DNA from: Prosthecochloris sp.
GTDB taxonomy: Bacteria > Bacteroidota > Chlorobiia > Chlorobiales > Chlorobiaceae
Direction of reading: 5' to 3'
NCBI GenBank assembly: GCA_015482705.2
Contig: JADMLA020000040.1
Span: 186,001-250,000, forward strand
DNA length: 64,000 nt
This document shows, piece after piece, positions 16,666 through 25,717 of this stretch (position 1 is its first letter; every line of letters begins with the position of its first letter). The position numbers and the translations under genes were made by a program. Under the pieces are notes generated by a model. It ran no database searches. It was not told the DNA's origin and was given only the letters and a program-made list of their open reading frames with translations.

Positions 16666-18177
16666 ATGAAACAGCTCTTCGTTATCACCACTTTCTTGGT
16701 ACAGTTTTTTTTCCCTTTTCGGCTTTTTGCGCGTGGGATCGATGAACGTATCAACGATGCCATGGTTCCCCTTACGGCTTTCATGTTCAAAATTATTTTT
16801 TTTCCCATCTCGATCGGAGGTATCAGTTTCCCTTTTATTCTTCTTTGGTTGATCGTCGCTGCCGTTGGATTTACCGTCTATATGGGTTTTGTCAATGTGA
16901 GGGGATTCAAACACGCAGTCGAACTGGTTCGAGGTGTTTACGATGCTCCTGATTTACAGAAAGGAGAGGTTTCTCATTTTCAAGCCTTGACTGCAGCTCT
17001 GTCTGCAACCGTAGGGCTTGGTAATATAGCCGGAGTTGCCGTGGCCATTACCTTAGGGGGACCCGGCGCGACTTTTTGGATGATTCTCGGTGGCTTGTTC
17101 GGCATGTCATCGAAGTTTGTCGAGTGCACTCTGGGGGTCAAGTACAGGAAAGTCAACGAAGACGGTTCGGTTTCAGGAGGCCCGATGTATTATCTCAGCA
17201 GAGGGTTTGCTGAAAAAGGAATGGCAGGTTTCGGGAAAATTCTTGCATTTTTTTTCGCTGTCATGTGTATCGGTGGATCGTTCGGTCTGGGAAATATGTT
17301 TCAGGCCAACCAGGCCTTTCGGCAAACGGTGTTAGTGACCGGTGGGGAACAGAGTGTTTTCTATCAGCAGGGATGGATTTTCGGGTTGATCATGGCGATT
17401 CTTGTCGGCATGGTTATCATCGGTGGAATACGTTCGATTGTCCGAGTCACGACAAAGCTCGTTCCATTCATGGTTGCTATCTATGTTACCGCAGCCCTGT
17501 TTATTATTTTTTCGCATATCACGGAACTTCCCCGGGCTTTTTTGGTAATTGTGCAGGGAGCGTTCGCTCCAGAGGCCCTTTATGGCGGAGTGGTCGGAGT
17601 GCTGATACAGGGGTTCCGTCGTGCCGCATTTTCAAATGAGGCTGGAATAGGTTCTTCACCGATAGCTCATGCAGCGGTCAAAACCGATGAACCGGTAACC
17701 GAAGGGCTTGTCGCTCTGCTTGAGCCGTTTCTCGATACCGTGGTTATTTGTACCATGACGGCACTCGTCATCATCATTTCGGGATTGTATACCGAACAGG
17801 GGATGGATGGCATAGCATTGACATCGAAAGCTTTCGAGCAGGTTATTTTCTGGTTCCCTTACATACTGAACGTTGCTGTACTGCTTTTTGCCTTTTCAAC
17901 GATGATTGCATGGTCCTATTACGGTCTCAAGGCATGGACCTATATCTTTGGAGAAGGCCTGTCCTCGGACGTGAGTTACAAGTTGCTGTTTTGCACATTC
18001 ATCATCATCGGTTCAGCGATGAACCTCCAAGTTGTGATCGATTTTTCCGATGCCATGATTTTTGCGATGTCTTTTCCGAATATTATTGGTTTGTATCTTC
18101 TCGCCCCCGGTGTCAAGCGGGATCTCGAAACCTATTTTGAACGTTTACGGCAGGGAGAGATCGGTCGCTACAGGTGA
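16666..18177 (+). CDS. AGCS family sodium:alanine/glycine symporter
   Basis: About 503 residues from ATG 16666. The frame is open upstream to 16588, but the chosen start gives a clean N-terminus ahead of the first helix. Roughly ten membrane helices are present, with the family signatures VGLGNIAGVAVAI, SGGPMYYL and FRRAAFSNEAGIGSSPIAHAA. AGCS carriers import alanine or glycine with Na+ across the inner membrane. Substrate cannot be chosen from sequence. The next gene, citrate synthase, starts 135 bases downstream. Confidence 0.9.
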   Translation: MKQLFVITTFLVQFFFPFRLFARGIDERINDAMVPLTAFMFKIIFFPISIGGISFPFILLWLIVAAVGFTVYMGFVNVRGFKHAVELVRGVYDAPDLQKGEVSHFQALTAALSATVGLGNIAGVAVAITLGGPGATFWMILGGLFGMSSKFVECTLGVKYRKVNEDGSVSGGPMYYLSRGFAEKGMAGFGKILAFFFAVMCIGGSFGLGNMFQANQAFRQTVLVTGGEQSVFYQQGWIFGLIMAILVGMVIIGGIRSIVRVTTKLVPFMVAIYVTAALFIIFSHITELPRAFLVIVQGAFAPEALYGGVVGVLIQGFRRAAFSNEAGIGSSPIAHAAVKTDEPVTEGLVALLEPFLDTVVICTMTALVIIISGLYTEQGMDGIALTSKAFEQVIFWFPYILNVAVLLFAFSTMIAWSYYGLKAWTYIFGEGLSSDVSYKLLFCTFIIIGSAMNLQVVIDFSDAMIFAMSFPNIIGLYLLAPGVKRDLETYFERLRQGEIGRYR

Positions 18178-18312
18178 TTACCGTCCGGTGGATCTTTCTC
18201 GAAACGAGTCGCCGCAAGAACGTTGAAGCGGGAATGATCAGAGGGTTTAGAGAGGTTAGAAAGTAGGAAATGGTTGTTGAGGCTGTAAAAAACAAAAAAA
18301 AGATAAACGATC

Positions 18313-19647
18313 ATGTCGAAAAATACCCTGACTATTACGGATAACCGCACAGGACAGACCTACGAGGTTCCTATAGAATGTGGTACCATACGGACGATGG
18401 ATCTCCGCCAGATAAAGGTTTCCGATGACGATTTCGGGCTTCTCGGTTATGATCCGGGTTATCTGAACACAGCTTCCTGTAAAAGCATGGTAACTTTCAT
18501 CGACGGTGAGAAAGGGATTCTGCGTTACAGGGGGTATCCTATCGAGCAGCTTGCCGAAAAAAGCTCTTTTCTGGAAACAGCCTATCTGTTGATCAAAGGA
18601 GAGTTGCCTGACAAGGAACGGCTCGAGGCATGGCGGTACAATATCCAGATGCATACGATGGTTCATGCGAACCTGACAAAATTCATGGACGGATTCCGCT
18701 ATGATGGCCACCCAATGGGCATTCTTGTCGGGACGGTCGGTGCGTTGTCTACTTTTTATCCCGATGCGAAGAATATTTTCGATATGGAATCAAGAAAACT
18801 GCAGGTTCGGCGTCTGATAGGAAAAATGCCTACACTCGCTGCAATGAGTTTTCGCCACAGCATGGGGTTTCCTTATGTTCTACCGGACAATGACCTCGGT
18901 TATGCAGGAAACTTCCTTTCCATGATGTTTAAAATGACAGAACTGAAATATTCCCCTGATCCCATCCTGGAAAAGGCACTTGACGTGCTCTTTATACTCC
19001 ATGCCGATCATGAACAGAACTGTTCGACCAGCGCAGTGCGCTCTGTTGGGAGTTCGCGTGTCGACCCATATTCCGCACTTGCAGCAGGATGTGCGGCACT
19101 CTACGGGCCTTTGCATGGAGGAGCGAACGAGGCGGTTATCCGGATGCTGGAAAGAATAGGTTCTCTCGACAAGGTTCCCGAGTTCATTAAATCGGTAAAG
19201 GCTGGAGAAGGACGGCTCATGGGGTTTGGCCACAGGGTGTATAAAAACTATGATCCGAGAGCGAAGATCATTAAAAAAATCGCTTTCGATGTGTTCGAGG
19301 TTACCGGACGAAACACATTGCTGGATATCGCTCTGGAGCTTGAAAAAATTGCCCTTGAAGATGAGTATTTTATCGACCGGAAACTGTATCCGAACGTTGA
19401 TTTCTATTCCGGTTTGATTTACCAGGCGATGGGATTTCCTCTGGATATGTTTCCCGTATTGTTCGCTATCGGCAGAACACCGGGATGGCTTGCACAATGG
19501 ACGGAGCACATGAATGACGATGAACAGAAAATTGCCCGACCCAGACAGATGTATTTGGGCGAAGATAAACGTGATTATGTGCCGATCGAGAATCGGCCTA
19601 AGATATCACAGCTTGTCGAAAATAAAATCGGTATGTGCAGGTTGTGA
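18313..19647 (+). CDS. gltA: Citrate synthase
   Basis: 444 residues. Catalytic residues sit in their usual motifs: the first His in GPLHGGANEAV, the second in GFGHRVYKNYDPRA and the Asp in NVDFYSGL. The N-terminal segment with FIDGEKGILRYRGYPIEQLAE is the extra beta domain of long bacterial citrate synthases. The enzyme condenses acetyl-CoA and oxaloacetate. Green sulfur bacteria run the reductive TCA cycle with ATP-citrate lyase, so this enzyme probably serves oxidative or mixotrophic flux. It appears monocistronic. Confidence 0.95.
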   Translation: MSKNTLTITDNRTGQTYEVPIECGTIRTMDLRQIKVSDDDFGLLGYDPGYLNTASCKSMVTFIDGEKGILRYRGYPIEQLAEKSSFLETAYLLIKGELPDKERLEAWRYNIQMHTMVHANLTKFMDGFRYDGHPMGILVGTVGALSTFYPDAKNIFDMESRKLQVRRLIGKMPTLAAMSFRHSMGFPYVLPDNDLGYAGNFLSMMFKMTELKYSPDPILEKALDVLFILHADHEQNCSTSAVRSVGSSRVDPYSALAAGCAALYGPLHGGANEAVIRMLERIGSLDKVPEFIKSVKAGEGRLMGFGHRVYKNYDPRAKIIKKIAFDVFEVTGRNTLLDIALELEKIALEDEYFIDRKLYPNVDFYSGLIYQAMGFPLDMFPVLFAIGRTPGWLAQWTEHMNDDEQKIARPRQMYLGEDKRDYVPIENRPKISQLVENKIGMCRL

Positions 19648-19747
19648 TTCTAGCGTGGGCTGTGTTCTCCCATGAGATACAAGGACATTTTTTATTATCT
19701 TGAACACTTTGCCGTGACGAGGTCCTGACTTTGGACATTTCGAATAA

Positions 19748-19756
19748 TGATATAAT
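19748..19756 (+). promoter_or_regulatory. extended -10 promoter very close to the gatC start
   Basis: TGaTATAAT is an extended -10 element ending 11 bases before the gatC ATG (19768). No good -35 box is needed in such promoters and none is clear. Transcription would start only about 4-6 bases before the ATG, which would make the mRNA nearly leaderless. The bases before the ATG contain no Shine-Dalgarno sequence, in agreement. Confidence 0.45.
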
Positions 19757-19767
19757 ATGTTTGATCC

Positions 19768-20055
19768 ATGTCTGTAACTGAAAAAGATGTAGCATATATA
19801 GCCGAGTTGGCAAGGCTCCGTTTTACTGACGCTGAAAAAAAGAAAATGACCAGTGAGCTGAATGCTATTCTTCATTACGTCGAGAAGCTCAACGAGGTTG
19901 ACACACGAGGCGTTGAACCATTGAGCAGTATTCACGATCAGGTTAACGTGCTTCGTGAAGATCACTGCCGGGAGTCGATTCCCAATAATGTTGCTCTCGA
20001 GAATGCACCGGATAAGCTTGACCGTTTTTTCAGGGTGCCGAAGGTCATCGGGTAG
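19768..20055 (+). CDS. gatC: Asp-tRNA(Asn)/Glu-tRNA(Gln) amidotransferase subunit C
   Basis: 95 residues, normal for GatC. It carries the family pattern VAYIAELARLRFTDAE, LNAILHYVEKLNEVDT and the C-terminal RDDxxxxxFFRVPKVIG-like end (RFFRVPKVIG). GatC holds GatA and GatB together in the complex that amidates misacylated tRNAs. gatA and gatB are not in the window, so the complex is encoded at dispersed loci. It is followed closely by the DUF167 and dtd genes. Confidence 0.93.
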   Translation: MSVTEKDVAYIAELARLRFTDAEKKKMTSELNAILHYVEKLNEVDTRGVEPLSSIHDQVNVLREDHCRESIPNNVALENAPDKLDRFFRVPKVIG

Positions 20056-20066
20056 CTTGTTTCGGT

Positions 20067-20360
20067 ATGCTTCAGATAGTGGAAAAAGAGGGGGGCGTTA
20101 TTTTTTCTGTCAAGGTTCAGCCCCGCTCTTCACGAAGTATGATTGCTGGTGAACATGACGGTAGCGTTAAGGTGAACCTGAAAGCTCCTCCGGTAGACGG
20201 GGCTGCTAATCTGGAGTGCTGCAAGCTGTTCGCGCGAACGCTTGGCGTGCCACGAACCGATGTGCAGATTATTTCCGGGTTGAGAGGAAAAAAGAAGCGG
20301 GTGATGGTCGAGGGGGTGTCGTTATCCGGGTTCAGGGAAAAAGTCGCACCCTATCTGTGA
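20067..20360 (+). CDS. DUF167 (YggU family) protein
   Basis: 97 residues with the conserved DUF167 core: FSVKVQPRSSR, LKAPPVDGAANLECCKL and IISGLRGKKKRVMV. The fold is a small alpha/beta domain and its function is not established. The gene lies 11 bases after gatC and 25 bases before dtd, so it is part of the same run of small housekeeping genes. Confidence 0.9.
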   Translation: MLQIVEKEGGVIFSVKVQPRSSRSMIAGEHDGSVKVNLKAPPVDGAANLECCKLFARTLGVPRTDVQIISGLRGKKKRVMVEGVSLSGFREKVAPYL

Positions 20361-20385
20361 GTTCTTTCAAGAAAGCAACTGGCCG

Positions 20386-20838
20386 ATGAGAGCAGTGATC
20401 CAGAGAGTAAGCGAGGCTTCGGTTACGATCGACGGCAGTCTCCATTCACGGATAGGGCCGGGTCTTCTGGTCCTTCTCGGTATCGCTCCCGGAGATGAGG
20501 ATAAAGAGATTTCCTGGATGATCCATAAGGTTCTCAACCTCAGGATTTTCGAAGACAATGAAGGAAAAATGAATCGTTCTGTCTTGGATACCGGAAAAGA
20601 TCTTCTATTTGTTTCACAGTTTACCCTGTATGCCGACACGAGCCGGGGCAACAGACCCGGTTTTTCATCTTCAGCGCCGTTCGGTAAAGCGGAGGGTCTC
20701 TATTGCCGGTTTCTTGAAACCATACGTTCGAAATGTTCCCTGCGTATCGAGACGGGTCGTTTCGGTGCTGAAATGCAGGTTGGCTTGGTCAATGACGGGC
20801 CGGTAACCCTTGTTGTCGATACTCCTTCAACGAAGTGA
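20386..20838 (+). CDS. dtd: D-aminoacyl-tRNA deacylase
   Basis: 150 residues. It hydrolyses D-amino acids, and glycine mischarged on tRNA-Ala, from tRNA. The active-site motifs are present: SQFTLYAD (SQxxL type) followed by SRGNRPGFSSSAP, and the cross-subunit Gly-cisPro motif NDGPVTLVVDT. Full length. It sits between the DUF167 gene and kdsB. Confidence 0.96.
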   Translation: MRAVIQRVSEASVTIDGSLHSRIGPGLLVLLGIAPGDEDKEISWMIHKVLNLRIFEDNEGKMNRSVLDTGKDLLFVSQFTLYADTSRGNRPGFSSSAPFGKAEGLYCRFLETIRSKCSLRIETGRFGAEMQVGLVNDGPVTLVVDTPSTK

Positions 20839-20900
20839 AGAGTGAGACTGGTGTTTTGAAAGATGAGTGCGAGTTGTTGTGCTAACAAGCCCTTTCGTTT

Positions 20901-21644
20901 ATGAAAATTGTAATCGTTATTCCTGCAAGGCTTGATTCAAGCCGGTTGAGAAGGAAAATGCTCGTAGATCTGGATGGAGAGCCTCTCATTGTAAGGACCT
21001 TTCAGCGAGCTCAGCAGGCTCGTTGTGCGGATCGTGTCGTGGTGGCAACCGACAGCAAGGAGATTGCAGCCGTTCTTCGGGCTTTTGGAGCTGAAGTGGT
21101 TATCACGGGCACTGCCCGATGTGGTTCGGAGCGTATTGCCGAAGCAGCAGGAAAGATGGAAGGAGATGTTTTCATCAATTTGCAGGGTGACGAGCCTTTG
21201 ATAGATCCTGGCAATATCGATCGTGTTGCGGAGCCTTATCTTCGAGGTGACAACCCTGACTGTGTAACACTTATTTATCCGGTACTTCCTTCAGATTATA
21301 CCACGATCGGTGATCGTCATATCGTAAAGGCGGTCGTCGACAGGAACGGATATGCTCTGTACTTTTCACGGAGTCAGATTCCTTTTCAGCAAGCAAGAAG
21401 CGCATCGACTATCTTTTACCGTCATATCGGGATCTACGCTTTCAGAAAAGATGTCTTATCTTCCTTTGCAACACTCGAGCCCTCCATGCTCGAGGAGGAA
21501 GAGTCTCTCGAGCAGTTGCGGCTTCTCGAGAACGGTTACCGTATACGTTGTGTCGAGACCACGGTAGATTCGCCCGGGGTCAACACTTTCGAGGAGCTCG
21601 AGTTTGCGCGGAGGATGTTCCGCGAACAGCATCGTCCGATATGA
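20901..21644 (+). CDS. kdsB: CMP-KDO synthetase (3-deoxy-manno-octulosonate cytidylyltransferase)
   Basis: 247 residues with the nucleotidyltransferase fingerprint IPARLDSSRLRRKML, the NLQGDEPLI metal/nucleotide motif and the C-terminal VDSPGVNTFEEL. It activates KDO with CTP for lipopolysaccharide core synthesis, in line with a Gram-negative envelope. The last 65 bases overlap the end of the convergent xseA gene. Confidence 0.95.
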   Translation: MKIVIVIPARLDSSRLRRKMLVDLDGEPLIVRTFQRAQQARCADRVVVATDSKEIAAVLRAFGAEVVITGTARCGSERIAEAAGKMEGDVFINLQGDEPLIDPGNIDRVAEPYLRGDNPDCVTLIYPVLPSDYTTIGDRHIVKAVVDRNGYALYFSRSQIPFQQARSASTIFYRHIGIYAFRKDVLSSFATLEPSMLEEEESLEQLRLLENGYRIRCVETTVDSPGVNTFEELEFARRMFREQHRPI

Positions 21645-22830
21645 TGTCAACTTCTACTTCACCATCGTGGAAGATCACCGATGCCTTGTCGGTTTTTCGT
21701 AAAAACGCACGGGATGTGACATAAGAACTGTTCTGCTTGACCAGGGTAAAGCCTCTTTCGAGGGTTTTCCGGTAATCAAGCAGTGAAAGTCTCTCCGTTG
21801 CTGAAGAGAAGCTCCGTTCCGCGTGCCTTATAGTATTTCCGACGGACTGTGACATAAATTTGACAAGGTGGTTGATCCTTTCTTGCATTTGATCAAGGAG
21901 GATCTGTGGACGGTTGAATGCATAACTGCCAAGAAGAGAGTCGATTTGCCGTTCGATTCCTTCGACTTTTGCATGTAATGCCAAACATTGCCGATTGAGC
22001 AGGGTGTCGCTATGTTTGAGCAGTTCTTGCATATCGGGGGCTGCAATTTCTGCGGCGATTGACGGTGTTCCCGCGCGAACGTCGGCAACCATGTCGGCGA
22101 TCGTGACATCAGTTTCATGGCCGATGGCACTGATAACCGGAATTTTCGAGTTGAATATTGCCAGAGCGACGGCTTCATCGTTAAATGCTTGAAGGTCTTC
22201 GAGAGATCCCCCTCCCCTGGCCACGATAACGACATCGGGTTTCAGGGCGGAATCGGAGAGTTCATTGAAATATTGCAGTGCTCCAATGACGTTTTTTGCT
22301 GCTTCTTCTCCCTGTACCTTGACGGGATATAGCAGAAGTCTTGCAGCTGGAAAGCGACGCCTGAAGACGTTGCTCATGTCTTCTATGACCGCTCCTGTCG
22401 CTGAAGTGATCAGGCCGATTTTTTCCGGGAGGGCCGGTAACTGTTTCTTGTGCTCCTGGTTGAAATAACCTTTACTTGCCAACTTTTCCAAAAGCATTGC
22501 ATAAGCGAGTTGCAACGTACCCTCACCTGCGAGAACAACCGATGTGCATATGAGTTGATAACGTCCCGATGGGGGGTAGACCTCGAGCCGTCCGTGAGCG
22601 ATAATTTCCAGACCGTCTTTCAAGTCAACGGAAAGACGCATACGAATGTTTTTCCAGATGACAGCGGGAATCTGTGCTCCCTCGTCCTTCAGGGTCATGT
22701 AGACGTGTCCCGAGCTCGGAAGTTTGAAATTGGAGATCTCACCCCTTACACTGATGGTTTGAAATTTATTTTCAAGGACGGATTTGATCCCGCTGGTGAG
22801 TTCGGTGACGGTAAGTATCTGTTCAGGCAT
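21580..22830 (-). CDS. xseA: Exodeoxyribonuclease VII large subunit
   Basis: 416 residues: an N-terminal OB-fold (SVRGEISNFKLPSSGHVYMTL), the catalytic core with VARGGGSLEDLQAFNDEA and AIGHETDVTIADMVADVRAGTPS, then a coiled-coil region and C-terminal tail. With XseB it degrades single-stranded DNA. No xseB was found next to it. The final 21 or so codons lie antisense to the end of kdsB and read as low-complexity sequence, so the tail may have been extended by stop loss. Confidence 0.94.
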   Translation of the reverse strand: MPEQILTVTELTSGIKSVLENKFQTISVRGEISNFKLPSSGHVYMTLKDEGAQIPAVIWKNIRMRLSVDLKDGLEIIAHGRLEVYPPSGRYQLICTSVVLAGEGTLQLAYAMLLEKLASKGYFNQEHKKQLPALPEKIGLITSATGAVIEDMSNVFRRRFPAARLLLYPVKVQGEEAAKNVIGALQYFNELSDSALKPDVVIVARGGGSLEDLQAFNDEAVALAIFNSKIPVISAIGHETDVTIADMVADVRAGTPSIAAEIAAPDMQELLKHSDTLLNRQCLALHAKVEGIERQIDSLLGSYAFNRPQILLDQMQERINHLVKFMSQSVGNTIRHAERSFSSATERLSLLDYRKTLERGFTLVKQNSSYVTSRAFLRKTDKASVIFHDGEVEVDIISDDAVRGTSSAQTRAPRKC

Positions 22831-23375
22831 GAGCGTTTTTTACGAAACAAATTGCTTGGGATTGTATTCGACAAGTTAGGTATTTCCATTGAATGGTTTT
22901 AGTATATTCTGGTCAGGGATAACGATGTACCGGTTTTCAGGTCGTGCAGTATTTGCCTGGTGAAAGAAAAGGGATACGTGAGACATTCTCGAAGGGACTG
23001 CTTCACGGCTTTCGGTCACCATGAATACGTTTCAGGTAGAGCGTCGTGCCGCCCCGTGAAAGAGAGGGACGATTTTCATAGGTATGCTTTATCCATAGAG
23101 ACTTTCATTGCAAGACGGTGTCCCGGGTAAGGCCTGTGAAATAGTTGTTTATGATTTCACGGATGAAGCCGGAGGATGACTGCATAAAGATAAACTGCAG
23201 GATGAACGAGGTCGCCATTTCAACTGTTGTTTTCGACTGCTGCTTGTTTTATCGATGGATGCCGGATGAATTCCGTGACATGAAGGCTCGGATTCTACGG
23301 GGGTACACTTTGGGGTATTGTTGTGTAGAATGACTTGTTAACCATATGAATAAACGGTAACCGATCATCTTGGGT
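22831..23375. other. 545-base intergenic stretch upstream of xseA and the HU-like gene
   Basis: A divergent spacer much longer than its neighbours. It contains a few short frames without good starts and a minor TGAAAT/ATTTCA stem near 23136-23158, but no recognisable gene, tRNA or terminator. xseB was looked for here and not found. A structured RNA cannot be excluded. Confidence 0.4.
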
Positions 23376-23873
23376 ATGGAACATGATGCTTGCATTGCTC
23401 TTCTGGAGAAGAAGCTGTCTCTGGATAAACAACGTGCCGTAAAGCTTCTTGACGCAGTTTTTGCCGGATTGGTTGAAGTACTCGTTGAAAAAGGAGAGGT
23501 ATCCGTCAAGGGACTTGGGTATTTCAAGGTGGTGCATATTCCGTTCAACAGGCAAAAGCAGGACAATGTTGTTCGAGCCATACCCCCCAGGAAAAAAATT
23601 ACCTTTTTGACAAGGCCGGTCGTCGGCTCCACCACCCGGCATATCATAGGAAGAACAACCGGTCTGGTTGATGAGGATGCTGAGGTCTTTAGCAGGATCC
23701 TTTCAGGATATTTCAGAGAGAGTATGGTGAAAAAGCGGGACCTTTTACTCGAAGGTCTCGGGTCGTTCACTGAAGTTGACGGCAAATTCAGGTTTGTGCC
23801 CGACCAGGTGTTGCATGAAATCGTAAACAACTGTTTTGAACATCTTTCAGCTTTTGAAGTGCCAATTCACTAA
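23376..23873 (+). CDS. HU/IHF-like protein, probably a two-domain form
   Basis: About 165 residues from ATG 23376 (a TTG lies two codons earlier). The first half has the HU pattern of a helical dimerisation part followed by VSVKGLGYFKVVHIPF and a basic arm-like PPRKKITFLTRP. The second half repeats the logic more weakly: helices, then LLLEGLGSFTEVDG. It looks like a fused or duplicated HU-type domain rather than the standard 90-residue protein. DNA binding is inferred. The stop is 2 bases before bchY, implying co-transcription. Confidence 0.55.
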   Translation: MEHDACIALLEKKLSLDKQRAVKLLDAVFAGLVEVLVEKGEVSVKGLGYFKVVHIPFNRQKQDNVVRAIPPRKKITFLTRPVVGSTTRHIIGRTTGLVDEDAEVFSRILSGYFRESMVKKRDLLLEGLGSFTEVDGKFRFVPDQVLHEIVNNCFEHLSAFEVPIH

Positions 23874-23875
23874 TC

Positions 23876-25126
23876 ATGGAAAAAAATATCTGCTCGAATT
23901 TACACCCGCAATCAATGTGTCCAGCTTTCGGGGGGCTGCGGGTTCTTACCAGGATCGAAGGTGCAAGGGTATGTCTTGTTGCAGATCAGGGATGCTTGTA
24001 CGGGTTGACGTTTGTCTCCCATTTTTATGCCGCTCGAAGGTCGATTGTATCACCTGAGCTGATGAATGTTCAGATTTCGGGTGGTACCATGATCGATGAT
24101 TTGCGGGCTACCATCGAGCGGATCGCGGAAGATCCGGCTGTGACTTTTATTCCTGTTGTCAGTACCTGTGTCGCCGAGACGGCAGGAATTGCTGAAGAGC
24201 TGTTGCCGAAAAAAGCGGGGAATGCCATAGTACAGCTTGTCCGGTTACCTGCATTTCAGATCAAGTCACATCCTGAAGCGAAGGATGTTGCCGTTTCTAC
24301 CCTGCTACGACGGTTTGGGGATTTTATCGCGCCGAAGAAAGAGAAATCTCTTCTTGTCGTTGGTGAGATTTTTCCTGTCGACGCCATGGCCATTGGTAGT
24401 GTTTTGCAACGCATAGGTGTCGAATCTGTCATTGTCTTGCCTGCTGCAGATGTTGATGATTATATCGAGTCGGGAAAGGTTGAAGCCTGTGCTGTTCTCC
24501 ACCCATTTTATGAAAGGACTGCATCACTCCTTGAAGAGAAAGGCATAAGAATTATATCTGGAAATCCTGTTGGTGCAGGAGCCACCGCGAGGTGGATTGA
24601 GCAGATCGGTCAGGTTCTCGGGCTTGATATGGAAACAGTACGTCAGGTCGCTGCCGAGGAAAAAGCAAAAACACATGCGGTCATCGAAAAGTTCGGTCAC
24701 CTTTCCGGAAAGGTGATTGTCGCTGGATACGAGGGGAATGAACTGCCGGTTGTAAGGCTGCTCTTGGAAGCGGGTCTGGAAGTTCCTTATGCATCGACAT
24801 CGATTGCCCGTACAGTTCTCGGAGAAGAAGATCACCAGCTTCTTACCATGCTCGGTACAGAGATACGCTACCGGAAATTCCTTGAAGAAGACATGCAGGC
24901 TGTTCTTGAATACAATCCGGACCTTGTCATCGGTACGACATCGCTGGACAGCTTTGCGAAGGAACGGGGTATTCCGGCAATCTATTATACCAATAATATT
25001 TCATCACGGCCTGTATTCTTTGCCGCAGGTGCCGGAACTGTGCTTGGGATGGTTGCCGGTTTGTTGGGGAGAAAAGAGGTGTTCAGGAAAATGAAAGAAT
25101 ACTTCACTACACCTACACTTCCATAA
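23876..25126 (+). CDS. bchY: Chlorophyllide a reductase subunit Y
   Basis: 416 residues of the nitrogenase-like NifD/K fold. It has the BchY hallmarks QSMCPAFGGLRVL, VCLVADQGCLYGLTFVSHFY, HPFYER, AGYEGNELPVVRLLLEAG and the AIYYTNNISSRPVF end. BchX, BchY and BchZ reduce the B ring of chlorophyllide a on the way to bacteriochlorophyll a. The cysteines near residues 15, 39 and 101 are the expected 4Fe-4S ligands. It is clear evidence of a phototroph. bchX and bchZ are not in the window. The end overlaps frr by 14 bases. Confidence 0.93.
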   Translation: MEKNICSNLHPQSMCPAFGGLRVLTRIEGARVCLVADQGCLYGLTFVSHFYAARRSIVSPELMNVQISGGTMIDDLRATIERIAEDPAVTFIPVVSTCVAETAGIAEELLPKKAGNAIVQLVRLPAFQIKSHPEAKDVAVSTLLRRFGDFIAPKKEKSLLVVGEIFPVDAMAIGSVLQRIGVESVIVLPAADVDDYIESGKVEACAVLHPFYERTASLLEEKGIRIISGNPVGAGATARWIEQIGQVLGLDMETVRQVAAEEKAKTHAVIEKFGHLSGKVIVAGYEGNELPVVRLLLEAGLEVPYASTSIARTVLGEEDHQLLTMLGTEIRYRKFLEEDMQAVLEYNPDLVIGTTSLDSFAKERGIPAIYYTNNISSRPVFFAAGAGTVLGMVAGLLGRKEVFRKMKEYFTTPTLP

Positions 25127-25673
25127 TCTCCTTTTCCTTCTGGGTGATCAGGTCGTTGATTTGTTTTTCATACTTGTGGACAAGGTCGTCAGCGTCTTTT
25201 TTGCTTCGGCTTTTCTCATCTTCGCTGATTTCTTTGTCTTTTTCGAGCTTATCCACACCGTGCAGTATTTCCCTGCGAAGATTGCGGAGTGCAATCTTCG
25301 CATCTTCACCATATTTTTTTGTAAGCTTGACATATTCTTTACGCCGTTCTTCCGTAAGGGGAGGAATGCTGACACGGATGCTCTGGCCCTCTGCTGCTGG
25401 ATTGAGTCCGAGATTTGCGTCCCGAATGGCTTTTTCCACAGCAGTGACCATTGATTTATCCCATACCTGTACCATAAGGGTATGAGCATCCTGGACGCCG
25501 ACGTTGCCCAGTTGCTTGAGGGGCATGGATTGCCCGTATGCATCGACTTTCACACGGTCAAGCAACGCTGTCGTCGCTTTTCCGGTTCTTATTGCTGCGA
25601 TCTCATGCTGGAAGCTTTCAATGGATTTTTTCATTTTTGCTTCCACCTTTTGAGTGATATCTCTTACGCTCAT
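25113..25673 (-). CDS. frr: Ribosome recycling factor
   Basis: 186 residues, normal length, with the typical start (MKKSIESFQHEIAAIRTGKA) and the RVSIPPLTEERRKEYVKL motif. With EF-G it splits post-termination ribosomes. Convergent with bchY, overlapping by 14 bases. rpmE lies 44 bases upstream on the same strand. Confidence 0.97.
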   Translation of the reverse strand: MSVRDITQKVEAKMKKSIESFQHEIAAIRTGKATTALLDRVKVDAYGQSMPLKQLGNVGVQDAHTLMVQVWDKSMVTAVEKAIRDANLGLNPAAEGQSIRVSIPPLTEERRKEYVKLTKKYGEDAKIALRNLRREILHGVDKLEKDKEISEDEKSRSKKDADDLVHKYEKQINDLITQKEKEIMEV

Positions 25674-25717
25674 ACCGTTTCGAATCGTTTTGGTTTATCG
25701 GAGACCGCAGGCAGTAC

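Noticed and set aside
21470..21610. Frequent CTCGAG-like strings in kdsB and other genes, possible uptake or recombination signals
   Set aside because: They are in the reading frame as Leu-Glu codons (CTC GAG), so codon usage explains them.
23145..23333. A 62-codon frame that might be xseB
   Set aside because: The sequence does not resemble exonuclease VII small subunit and contains many unusual Cys and Met residues.
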